DNA from: Moniliophthora roreri
Taxonomy: Eukaryota > Basidiomycota > Agaricomycetes > Agaricales > Marasmiaceae
Length of the DNA: 64,000 nucleotides
Direction: 5' to 3'
Assembly (NCBI GenBank): GCA_001466705.2
Contig: LATX02000133.1
Span: forward strand, 372,001-436,000
Every line of letters begins with the position of its first letter. Positions within the stretch are counted from its first letter, which is position 1. The notes beneath the pieces were generated by a model that was not told the DNA's origin, ran no database searches, and worked only from the letters and a program-made list of their open reading frames with translations. Made by a program: the position numbers and the translations under genes. This document shows positions 49,723 through 58,964 of the stretch, piece by piece.

Positions 49723-50958
49723 ATGACTCCCCCGAGAGCTCCCTTTACGGCAGCTGAAGAAGCTGATCTTGACGATCAACTCGAAGTAGCCGAACAGCTA
49801 TTGAACCCCGACCCCGAACAGACCCCGCGCCGAATTACTCGTAGCCAGCGGAGAGGAGCAGTTGAAAGTCTCCAACAAGAAAGAACAGAACCTGAAGCTG
49901 AGTCTTCCGAACCAGATTTATTTGATGAATTTCGAAATTTATTCCATACCCCGACTCCAGAAATGACGACTCCTAGTGGAAGCGCTGCTGCAGCTTTGGA
50001 TGTCAAACCGAAAGTAGAAGTCGACGATGCCGATGAACAATGGGCCTGGACTATCTCCACGGCCGTACTACAGACAATCGATGACAAGAAGGACGAAGCC
50101 AGTAAAGGGCCAACTCTGGACCCTTTTCTGGGTAAACAATCGGACACCTACTGCTTCCTCCTCGATCTCGAACTCTATTTCGCGATGAACCCAGTCAAGG
50201 CAAATACCGATGAAAAGAAGAAGATGCTTCTTTTGTCGCTGGTTAAAGGAAACACCAGTGAATGGAAGCAGAGGGAGACAATGAAGCTCTTTCCTGAAGA
50301 TGACGACCCCGAAGAAAAGAAGAAAGCTGCCGAAGAAACTTGGAGTAGTTTCAAGCAGAGATTCAGAAACGAATGGCAACCCGTCAACGTTGTCAGGGAA
50401 GCACAGGCCAAGATCGAACAAATCAAGATGACGGACAGAGCCGATGAATACATCAATCGATTTCGCCTTATCGCGATGGACACCAAATACGATGAAGAGG
50501 CTCTCATGAGGTTCTTTAGAGAAGGACTTCCAGAATCTTTACAAACCAAGATCATGCTCCGAATGGATGGAGAACCCGAAACTTTGGACGAATGGTACAA
50601 ACTGGTGATCAAATACGACAACCAATACAAATTGGTCATGGCCAATAGAAAGAAGAGAGAACCGATCAAGCCGAAGATCGTTCGGAAAGAGAAGGAAGTG
50701 ACGGTCGGACGGATGTTGTCCGAATCGGATAGGAAAGACTACATGGTTGCAGGGAAGTGTTTCCGTTGTGCAAAGACCGGTCACATCTCACGAGATTGTC
50801 CCACTCAAGGACAAGCACAACAAACCCCGCCGCCGAAATACGAACCCAAGAAGCTCTCACCGCGAGAAGCTTTCACAAAGATCAGAGCGCTTATTGCCGA
50901 ACAAGGAGAAGGAGAACAAGAAGAGATCTTTGATCTCATGGGAAAGGAGGGTTTTTGA
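49723..50958 (+). CDS. gag: Retroelement Gag
   Basis: 411 residues from the first ATG (open frame reaches upstream to 49681 without an ATG). An acidic N-terminal part is followed by the Gag core (DPFLGKQSDTYCFLLDLELY, then SFKQRFRNEWQPVN, MRFFREGLPESLQTKI) and one CCHC zinc knuckle CFRCAKTGHISRDC (CX2CX4HX4C) for RNA binding. The frame is intact. It ends at TGA directly after a GGGTTTT heptamer, from which the -1 frame runs into protease. Confidence 0.9.
   Translation: MTPPRAPFTAAEEADLDDQLEVAEQLLNPDPEQTPRRITRSQRRGAVESLQQERTEPEAESSEPDLFDEFRNLFHTPTPEMTTPSGSAAAALDVKPKVEVDDADEQWAWTISTAVLQTIDDKKDEASKGPTLDPFLGKQSDTYCFLLDLELYFAMNPVKANTDEKKKMLLLSLVKGNTSEWKQRETMKLFPEDDDPEEKKKAAEETWSSFKQRFRNEWQPVNVVREAQAKIEQIKMTDRADEYINRFRLIAMDTKYDEEALMRFFREGLPESLQTKIMLRMDGEPETLDEWYKLVIKYDNQYKLVMANRKKREPIKPKIVRKEKEVTVGRMLSESDRKDYMVAGKCFRCAKTGHISRDCPTQGQAQQTPPPKYEPKKLSPREAFTKIRALIAEQGEGEQEEIFDLMGKEGF
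50949..50955 (+). promoter_or_regulatory. Probable -1 ribosomal frameshift heptamer at the gag end
   Basis: G GGT TTT in the gag frame fits X XXY YYZ and is followed at once by the gag TGA (50956-50958). Slipping back one base gives ...GFLKRWKRPMLLPPAITIS..., in the same frame as protease and RT. I did not identify a downstream pseudoknot. Re-initiation at the ATG in that frame (RPM) is an alternative. Confidence 0.55.
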
Positions 50959-53900
50959 AGAGGTGGAAGAGGCCGATGCTCTTACCACCTGCAATCACGA
51001 TCTCGAACGTTGTATTAGCTAAGTTAAATCGAAATTCTATGTGAATCCCTATTCAATACAACGTCGGGACAGAAATTGTCGAAACCAAAGCCCTGATCGA
51101 TTCGGGCGCTGGAGGACACTTCATCTGTGAAGAAGAAGCACAAAAACTAAAGAAACCCTGGACAAGACTGGAAAAACCCATCAAGGTTTTCAACGTTGAT
51201 GGAACCCGGAACAAAATTGGTTGGATCACTCACTCCGTCACAATCGACATCACAATCGGGGATAGATCAATGAAGGAAACCTTGTTGATCTTGGGATTAG
51301 GACCGGAAAGAGTCATTTTAGGATTACCTTGGTTTCAAGATCACAATCCAGATATTGATTGGGTCACCGGAGTAGTCCACTTCCGACCTAGGCGAAAGAT
51401 TATGGTTAGACGGCCGATGAAACCATTTATTGGAATCTTCGATGAAACAAAGGAATTGAATACTGGAATATTGGACAAAGTCGAAGATGATGAAGTCCTA
51501 ATTCGGTCTTTCATCAAAGGAGAAGAAGACAGTGATGAAGTTCGAATCAACGCTAAGTTATCCGCTTCTCAGGTACTGGCACAAGCTCACGAGGTCAAGG
51601 CGAAACCATTGGAAGAACTTCTTCCCTCTTATCTGTCCGATTACTCGGATCGATTTGAAAAGAAGAAAGCCGAACAATTTCCACCTTCTCGACCATACGA
51701 TCACGCAATTGACCTCAAACCGGATTTCAAACCACGGGACTGTAAGATCTACTCTTTATCACCAAAAGAGCGGATAGAACAAGACAAGTTCCTGGATGAA
51801 AATCTGTGAAAAGGATACATTCGACCCTTGAAATCCCCGATGGCATCCCCTTTCTTCTTTGTAGCTAAGAAAGAAGCGGGAGTGCTACGACCCTGCCAGG
51901 ATTACCGAGATCTGAATAATGGAACGATCAAAAACCACTATCCTTTACCATTGGTCATGGACCTCGTGGACAAACTAAAGACAGCAAAGGTCTTTACAAA
52001 ATTGGACTTACGAAACGGGTACAACAATATACGGATCAAAGACGGAGACCAATGGAAAGCCGGGTTCAAAACACCTCGAGGACTTTTCGAACCCACAGTT
52101 ATGTTCTTCGGTTTAACGAATTCCCCAGCAACGTTCCAAGCATTCATGAATGACATCCTCAAAGACTTCATCAATGAGGGTTGGTGTGTGGTCTATATGG
52201 ACAACATCTTGATATTCTCTGACGAGATCAATATCCATCGACTTCGCACGAGACACGTTCTAGAATGGTTGCGGGAAAACGATCTATATCTCAAACCGGA
52301 GAAATGCGAATTCGAAGTCACGAAGACGTTGTTCTTGGGAATGGTCATCACACCAGGACACATATTGATGGACGAAATGAAATTAGCCGGGATAAAAGAT
52401 TGGGAAGCGCCCAAGACAATCAAAGGTGTGCGATCGTTCCTTGGATTCGCAAATTTCTATCGCAAGTTCATAGGAAAATATGCGGAATTGGCGCGACCTT
52501 TACATGAGTTGACAAAGAAAGACACAAAATTTGAATGGACGAAACTGCGAGACATTGCCTTCAATGTTCTCAAAGCAAAATTTCTACAACGACTGATTTT
52601 ACAAATGCCAGACAACGAAAAGCCTTTCATAATCGAAGCAGACACCTCGAAATGGGCCACAGGAGCGGTATTGAAACAACAAGGTTCCGACGGCGAACTG
52701 CATCCATGTGGATACATCTCGCATGCGTTCACTGCAACCGAACGAAACTACGAAATCTATGACCGTGAACTGTTGGCCATCACGAATGCCCTGAAGGCCT
52801 GGGAACACTATCTCCTGGGAGGAGCTCACCCGGTGACTGTCTTATCCGATCACAAGAACCTAACTTACTTCCGGACTGCACAGAAGTTGAATTGACGACA
52901 AGCTAGATTGAGCCTGTATTTGACTCAATTCGACCTTCGTCTAGTGCACGTTCCAGGGACGAAAATGGTTCAGTCTGATGCCCTTTCAAGACGACCGGAT
53001 CTAATAGACGAAGAAGAAAACAACAACGATGACATCATCATGTTACCAGATAAGTTATTTGTTAATGTGATCGATGCAGAACTCAAAACCATATTGGAGG
53101 ATGCCTTGCCTAGAGACGAATTCCTGCAAATGACAATGGAGAGCCTCATTGAGAAAGGAACGCCACCGATCAAATCATCCCTACAAGACTGGAGAACTGA
53201 GGGAAACTTATTGTTTTACAAAGACAGAATCTATGTTCCAAACGACCCAACGTTACAACGATTGGTCGTCAAGACTATCCATGAAGCCTTACCTCACGGA
53301 CACCCTGGACAATGGAACACAGTTGATCAGGTGCAAAGAGACTATTGGTGGCCAGGAATGACAAAGTTTCATTAAGTCATTTGTTGATGGGTGCACTGCA
53401 TGCCAACAAATGAAAGTGAACACACATCCAACGTGGACACCTATACAACCCATTGGGGGTCATAAAGATGTGTTGCCATTCCAGATCATATCGATGGATT
53501 TAATCACAGATCTACCCAAGGTTGCGGATTATGATTCCATATTGGTCGTGGTCGACCACGCGGCTATGAAGGGGGTGATTTTCATCCCATGCCACAAGAA
53601 GATCGATGCAACAGACACAGCGGAGCTACTTTTCCAACATGTCTACAAGCGCTTCGGATTACCTGACAAGATTATTTCAGATCGAGACCCACGATTCGCA
53701 GCTGAAGTCTTCAAAGAGATGGGAAAGTTATTGGGAATTAAACAAATGCTAAGTACCGCTTATCATCCTCAAACGGATGGAGAAACTGAAAGGGTCAATC
53801 AAGAAGTAGAGATCTTTCTTCGATTCTTTTGCGCCAAAGAACAAACGAAATGGAAAGATCTCCTCCACTTTGCCGAATTTGCACACAACACCCAAACACA

Positions 53901-54537
53901 TTCAGTTACAAAGAATTCCCCTTTCTATCTCACAATGGGATATCATCCCCGACCTCTCCCCACCGTCTTCGAAAAGATAACTGTTCCTTCTGTGGAGAAA
54001 AGAATGGCTGAATTGAAGAAGCTGAGAGAAGAAACGTCAGCCTTATTGGACATTGCCGCAAGAAGGGTGAAAGAAAGAAGTGGAAAAGACTTAGACAGGT
54101 TCGAGAAGGGTCAGAAAGTCTGGCTAGAAGGAAAGAATTTGTCGCTAGGATACCCATCTCCCAAACTATCCCCAAAACGTGAAGGACCTTTCGAAATCAC
54201 AGAAATCCTTGGACCCGTGACGTACAGGCTGAAGCTCCCATTTCAATGGAGAATCCACCCTGTTTTCCACACTGGACTTTTGTCGCCATTCAAGGAAACC
54301 GACGTCCACGGACCCAACTTTCTGGAACCACCGCCGGACATAGTTGAAGGACAAGAAGAATACGAAGTTGAAGCTATCATCGGACATCGACCGAAGAGGA
54401 AGAATCAACCCCCAAAGGAATACCTTGTTTCCTGGAAAGGATACGACTCATCACACAATCAATGGCTGAAGCCAGCTGGCTTAAAGCATTCGATGGAGTT
54501 GTACTTGGAATATAAAATCAAGTACAACCTGCATTGA
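50955..54537 (+). pseudogene. pol: Retroelement Pol: protease, reverse transcriptase, RNase H, integrase, chromodomain (inactivated)
   Basis: Protease has ALIDSGAGGHFI; RT has [38 protein letters not shown] and [16 protein letters not shown]; RNase H has [15 protein letters not shown] and [11 protein letters not shown]; integrase has the HHCC zinc finger, ISMDLITDLP, ISDRDPRFAAEVF and TDGETERVNQE; a C-terminal chromodomain reads YEVEAIIGHRPKRKNQPPKE then YLVSWKGYDSSHNQWL. Lesions: TGA at 51042, 51807 and 52893, each where an Arg codon CGA would fit; one extra base near 53369-53372 shifting the integrase frame; and AAC at 52203, turning the RT YMDD into YMDN. Apart from these the coding sequence is well kept, so inactivation is recent. 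Confidence 0.93.
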
Positions 54538-54558
54538 TTCTCCATTCCCCATTGAAAC

Positions 54559-55872
54559 ATGTCTTCCTACACGAACCCTTCCGTCCACACTGGCCTACCC
54601 CCCTTCGACCCTCCAGCTCAAGTTTTCCCAGACGACGCTGTCCACACCGAACCTTTTCACCCCTCTACGTTCGAACTCCTTTATCTCATGAACTGCGAAC
54701 ATTACGATGAGGAATTGACAACTGCTATCGACGCAAGCAGTGAGAGGGACCGTGCGCTTTACGGTAGCCTAGTCTTCCTTCGTGGACAGCAACGACAACT
54801 TCTAGAAAACGTAACCAGAATGGATCGACACATGGGCATGTTGGCCCAACATATCACGGACGATGAGACTTTCACTGTCACTGGGGCTATAGTGGTACCA
54901 CGTCCTACTCTTGATATAGCAAACTTACCACTTCATATTGTACTCCCAGACACAGATCCCGACGGAGATCGCTTTGCTACAGACGACGACGTCAGCCCCA
55001 ACGACCCAGCCTTCCTCCGGAAGGTTATCGCCCATCGAAGAGGCCTCAAACGAGCAACTGAGGTCTCCAAGGGCCAACATCTCTTACAACTTAGACAACG
55101 ATGTATTGGAGCAGTTCAGACCCCAGTCCCCTCCTCCTCTTTCTCCCAGACCAACTCAGCTGGACATGCGGATGTGTCTACCAGCCGAAGAAGCCCGATT
55201 CCTATCGCTGGGGTCAGCAGTCTACCTGCCGACCAGCGAACCCTACTCTACCCTGATCCATTCCCTGTTGTTGACGATTCCAGAAGCGACGAATCTGACG
55301 TCTCCGATGCCAGCAGAAGAGCTGGAAAATTCCCCGATGTCTCCCCTCCTGCTACCCTGCCCGCAATGTCTGCCAGCCATGAACTCCCCCCCGCCTCTTC
55401 CAGTACAACTGAACCTTCCAGCACCACCTTCCAGAGAGCACGACTTTCTCCAGAACTCCCGAACCCCGTATGCCTCCCCTCTCCCGTTATCCCAATCAAT
55501 CCAGACACCCAACACCCCTATCGTATTGGTGTGGGACGACGAGGATGCGGAACTGGACGACATGGCTTCGCCAGTCGGCTCAATGTCAAGCGATCGTATA
55601 ACGCATACTACGGTGTTACTCGACGAAGTCCAGGAGGAGTTGAATGTCCTGTGTGCAAACTGGGAGAGCACTGCGCCGTCGACTGTGTGGACTATGTCTG
55701 CCCGGTTTGCAACACTGCTAAAGCTGGCCATCTCCCTGGATATTGTAGGGACAGAAGAAGGTCTACGAGAACTACGAGACGAAACCATACCGGCGATACA
55801 TCGACTCTTGACCACAATTGGAGAGATGATACCACGTGGGACGACCCCGACTATGGAAATGGAGAGCAGTGA
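54559..55872 (+). CDS. Retroelement third ORF, frame a: protein with two CCHC-like zinc knuckles
   Basis: 437 residues starting 21 nt after the pol stop. The N-terminal part (FELLYLMNCEHYDEELTTAI, a helical LRGQQRQLLENVTRMDRHMG) is followed by a Ser/Pro-rich middle. Two knuckles lie near the C terminus: CPVCKLGEHCAVDC (CX2CX4HX4C) and CPVCNTAKAGHLPGYC (CX2CX6HX4C). The position is that of env in retroviruses, but there is no signal peptide or membrane span, so it is not an envelope protein. It may bind nucleic acid. It is uninterrupted although pol is broken. Confidence 0.7.
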   Translation: MSSYTNPSVHTGLPPFDPPAQVFPDDAVHTEPFHPSTFELLYLMNCEHYDEELTTAIDASSERDRALYGSLVFLRGQQRQLLENVTRMDRHMGMLAQHITDDETFTVTGAIVVPRPTLDIANLPLHIVLPDTDPDGDRFATDDDVSPNDPAFLRKVIAHRRGLKRATEVSKGQHLLQLRQRCIGAVQTPVPSSSFSQTNSAGHADVSTSRRSPIPIAGVSSLPADQRTLLYPDPFPVVDDSRSDESDVSDASRRAGKFPDVSPPATLPAMSASHELPPASSSTTEPSSTTFQRARLSPELPNPVCLPSPVIPINPDTQHPYRIGVGRRGCGTGRHGFASRLNVKRSYNAYYGVTRRSPGGVECPVCKLGEHCAVDCVDYVCPVCNTAKAGHLPGYCRDRRRSTRTTRRNHTGDTSTLDHNWRDDTTWDDPDYGNGEQ

Positions 55873-56035
55873 AAGACCACAAGACCCGCCATTAGGGGAC
55901 GGAATCGTCGTCAACATGGGATCCCCAGAGGGACCGAGAATTTTTAGGCGTCTGGACCGAGAGACAGTGGTGAGAGAAGCGCAATGGGGAGGAGAATGGC
56001 TTGTAGAAGGACAGCCGATAGCTTCGAACGTGTAA
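55166..56035 (+). CDS. Retroelement third ORF, frame b: overlapping open frame
   Basis: 289 residues from the first ATG (MRMCLPAEEARFLSLGSAVY), in the +1 frame of frame a; the frame is open back to about 54938 without ATG. The overlap with frame a is 707 nt. The last 160 nt are unique to this frame and end EGQPIASNV-stop, 10 nt before the polypurine tract. Pro/Leu-rich first half; helical second half (TMSARFATLLKLAISLDIVG, RELRDETIPAIHRLLTTIGE). It could be reached by splicing or re-initiation. Either frame could be the real one; both look protein-like. Confidence 0.45.
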   Translation: MRMCLPAEEARFLSLGSAVYLPTSEPYSTLIHSLLLTIPEATNLTSPMPAEELENSPMSPLLLPCPQCLPAMNSPPPLPVQLNLPAPPSREHDFLQNSRTPYASPLPLSQSIQTPNTPIVLVWDDEDAELDDMASPVGSMSSDRITHTTVLLDEVQEELNVLCANWESTAPSTVWTMSARFATLLKLAISLDIVGTEEGLRELRDETIPAIHRLLTTIGEMIPRGTTPTMEMESSERPQDPPLGDGIVVNMGSPEGPRIFRRLDRETVVREAQWGGEWLVEGQPIASNV

Positions 56036-56045
56036 GTTTGAACAT

Positions 56046-56055
56046 AAAAAGGGGG
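56046..56055 (+). other. Polypurine tract
   Basis: AAAAAGGGGG, three bases before the TG of the 3' LTR; expected primer site for plus-strand DNA. Confidence 0.85.
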
Positions 56056-56058
56056 TAA

Positions 56059-56691
56059 TGTTACACTCATACGTTCATGGACTATCTTTTCTTTCGTTCT
56101 TTTCTTTTCAAATTCATTGCTTAAACACTTTAGCGCTCTTAGGCGCTATTTTGCTCTTTTTACCTATGCTTCTTATTAACATCTGGACACATCCACATTC
56201 CCAGTTCCCCTTTCCAATCTCATGCCTATCTCCGTATTTAAGATATCATCATTGTGTCATTCATGACATCAAGTTGATGTCATTATTCTATTCGATTCTT
56301 TTTCCTTCTATTTATGATGCGATGTCATTTCTGACATTGCTTATTGTATCATCATATTTATTTTCGTTTCCTCGACATCACTTCTGATGTCATTCTCTTA
56401 TTTATCAAATCATCAAAGGCACACTCTATTTGCTAAACAAACGATGTCGACCTAGCAGTTTGTATACAAACTAGTAGCTACAATCGTTGTATAAGTAGAT
56501 AGTTTGCAGGTCTAAGCTACCTCAGCTTGACCTAGTTAACCCTTTGGACATCTTGCTCATCTCAACCGAACTCTGAGAACTTTAGCGTGAGCTGAAGAAC
56601 TCAAACTCAAACTTGCTCCTTTTGTCAACTTAGTGCCGCTACATCATAGTGGTTGTTGAGTTGTTGTCGTTGCTGCGCAAGTAACATAACA
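56059..56691 (+). repeat. 3' LTR (633 bp)
   Basis: Same length as the 5' LTR with no indels. TATA and the TCAGCTTGACCT segment are preserved. Of the 12 differences, this copy carries the TG or CA form at about seven CpG sites and the 5' copy at about three; at one site each copy has lost the CpG on a different strand (TG versus CA). Confidence 0.95.
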
Positions 56692-56696
56692 GTTAC
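56692..56696. repeat. Target-site duplication GTTAC (right)
   Basis: Matches 49026-49030. Confidence 0.9.
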
Positions 56697-58964
56697 AGTC
56701 TGCACTTGTGATATAATAGCCAGACTCTGCCAAAACAATAAGAAGAGAATAGGCAGGATGTACTTGTGTCCATATTGTCAGAGGGGCATGGCAAATATAT
56801 GGAAAGATCACACCTTCTCAAGCTGTCCAGCTCCAGTGATTATGGTCAGTGTGTTTTCCTCATCAATATAGTATTTGACTTGTTATAGACTGTTGTCCAT
56901 CTTCACCTCACTTTCAATAATGTAGTCCTTGAACTTTAAAAATGTAGCATCCAAAGTCCAGTTGGTGCTGTCCCATTGATTGACATCACAAAGCCTGGAG
57001 AGAGAGTTTTTGACATGGTGTACTCTCTATGATAAGAGAAACTCTGTGATGAGCTGCCAGTTGGCAGAAAGTGCATGCCTTAAAGCAGTAGATATGTCTG
57101 AACAGCTTACAGATGCAACAGTGGTACCATTGGACTGTCATCTCAAAGCCTAATGAAATGCACATGAGTTAGGCAGTAAGAAGCTCAGAAGTATTCACTC
57201 ACTATAGGTCCAGTATGCTATCCAATGTGGAAGGCTGGCAATTATTTAGAGTTGCAAAGTATCTGACAACACAGTCTACAGGAGCTTACCTCCAGTTGAG
57301 CAGATGGGCTGCAGTGAAAGCATTCACTTCAGCTATTGTTACAAACAATGAGACATTGTCATCAAAGGCTTCCATAAGTAGCTGCAACTGCTGCAATCGC
57401 AAGGCAGTAATGTACTCCAATGTCCAATGGTCTTCAATGCTAATGACTTTTGCAAGGTATGTAATATTTGCAGTCTTCTCAATAATAATTCAATCAGCTG
57501 AATCCAGGTTACTTTTGAAGTGGCTCTTCTGAGTAAACTAGTCACAAAGTGCCATAGCAAGGAGCTTGGCCTTGATGCTGCCTTTCCATCTCTGCTATAT
57601 TGTTAGGTCATAGGCCCTTACAAAACGAGAGAGGCTGTTACCATCTCCTTCCAAAGTTCATACATGTCCTGATGAGACTGTCAGTCCAGAGGGCAAAGAT
57701 GCTAATGAGATGGCAGGACTCACAGAGTCTAGGATCCACTCATGAGGACCCACAAGTACAGCACTGATCACCTGATCACTCTCATGCTTGACTGTCACCT
57801 TGACCTTGTCCACTTGTCTGCATATCACCTTGAACTTCTGGTCAAAAAACTTTTCCTCCTCTGCAAGGATCTGGTCCACCTTTTTCATCAGATCCTTGTG
57901 CAGTTCTGCAACTGTCAGCATGGGACTGCTCTGTAACCTCCTCTTCTTCATCTGGTTATCTATAGGGGTCTTCTGCTTCACAATGATCTTTGTGAGAAGA
58001 TTGTCATTTTTGCAGACAGTGTCAGTGTCACCATGAGAGGCAATGGATATTGAGAGCTTGCTCTCCTTGGGAGTGTACTTGCACTCTGATAAAGCAATCT
58101 CTATGAACTTGGCAAAGTTGCTAAACTGGGACACAGTTGTGCTCAATGCATTCAGATTTTCATTGAGGGTGGAAATTCCAATGCTTGTGTGGATCTGAAG
58201 GTTGTGGCTGATGGTGGCTCTGTGTTCATCACATTGCTGGGCAACCTCATTGAACTTGTCCTTCCACTCTAGACTCATGAGGAATTTGACTGCAAAAGAC
58301 ACAATATGTTGTAGGTACAAGTTAGAGTATAATGTGTAATGTACACACCAACTGTATTATGTTTCTGGTAGCTATTGCACACCTTTGCACAGCATTCATT
58401 AGTTTTGATAATGGTCTCCATGCACCTCTTTAACCAAGCCTCAATTGAAAATCCTTGTACACAGTGACTATTAGTGATTTGCTTCAAGCTGTAGAGTCCA
58501 TAAGTTCTTGTTGAGTAATGGTGGCACTGGAAGCATATGGTGCCAAGGTCTCCATCATGTCTGACACAATAGAAAAAAGTGTGCAGATTTTTTTGTCATT
58601 TTCTGATGGTGCCAATTCCAGATTCAACCCTGCTTTGAATACTGTTACAGCAACTGTGGGATTGTCAGCAATCTAGACATGCAGAATATGTAAAGTAACG
58701 CCTTTTACAAATGGATAGACTTCAGCAATGGCATCAAGAACAGCCATCACCCATTTACTGTTATCAATAAAACTGTGCTTGCTAATAGTTACTTGTTCTT
58801 TGGAGTCTGTGATAGTAATAACCATGCTTTTGGGCATGTGGGGTGCAGTGCTGTCTGTAGCCATGCATCAGACATATTTAGTGGTGTAGAGGGATGGGTC
58901 ACTGACCTGGTTCATCAAGGCACTTCTCCCCTTTGGAAGGAGGCTGACTGAGCTTGCTAGCCAT
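56697..58964 (-). pseudogene. N-terminal half of a Goodbye/EF-hand (STAND-like) family gene, split by the retroelement
   Basis: Starts MASKLSQPPSKGEKCLDEP at 58964 and splices (donor GTCAGT) to DSTAPHMPKSMVITIT. The helical Goodbye-like bundle follows: KWVMAVLDAIAEVYPFVKG, IADNPTVAVTVFKAGLNLEL, APSENDKKICTLFSIVSDMM, AWLKRCMETIIKTNECCAKV, LEWKDKFNEVAQQCDEHRAT. A 220-codon open frame (57658-58320) covers the middle. Further on comes an EF-hand region (LRLQQLQLLMEAFDDNVSLF, VTIAEVNAFT) spliced to SLPHWIAYWTY. A one-base frame change near 58490 (after QQELMDST) suggests decay besides the insertion. Goodbye domains are N-terminal modules of fungal STAND/NLR-like proteins; a role in recognition or cell death is inference. 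Confidence 0.65.

Larger units (their letters stand above)
49031..56691 (+). mobile_element. Full-length Ty3/Gypsy LTR retrotransposon, chromodomain clade (chromovirus), Tf1/sushi-like
   Basis: 7661 bp bounded by 633-bp LTRs that start TG and end CA, flanked by GTTAC. Order: 5' LTR, primer-binding site, gag with zinc knuckle, protease-RT-RNase H-integrase-chromodomain, a third coding region, polypurine tract, 3' LTR. Domain order RT-RH-IN is Ty3/Gypsy, and the chromodomain marks a chromovirus. The primer-binding site pairs with the LTR rather than a tRNA, as in Tf1/sushi elements. pol is broken by three TGA stops, one frameshift and a YMDN in place of YMDD, so this copy cannot move by itself. 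It lies antisense inside a Goodbye/EF-hand family gene. Confidence 0.95.

Noticed and set aside
54559..55872. Third retroelement ORF as an envelope gene
   Set aside because: No signal peptide, membrane span or cysteine pattern of an envelope protein; zinc knuckles suggest a nucleic-acid-binding protein.
55243..56070. 275-codon antisense open frame in the retroelement third ORF
   Set aside because: It mirrors the codon structure of plus-strand frame b and lacks any domain; the element is transcribed from the plus strand.
49031..56691. Classical RIP (CpA-biased) or TCG-type RIP as cause of LTR divergence
   Set aside because: The mutated sites are CpG with A, T or G before the C, not CpA and not limited to TCG; many other CpGs remain, so plain CpG deamination fits better.
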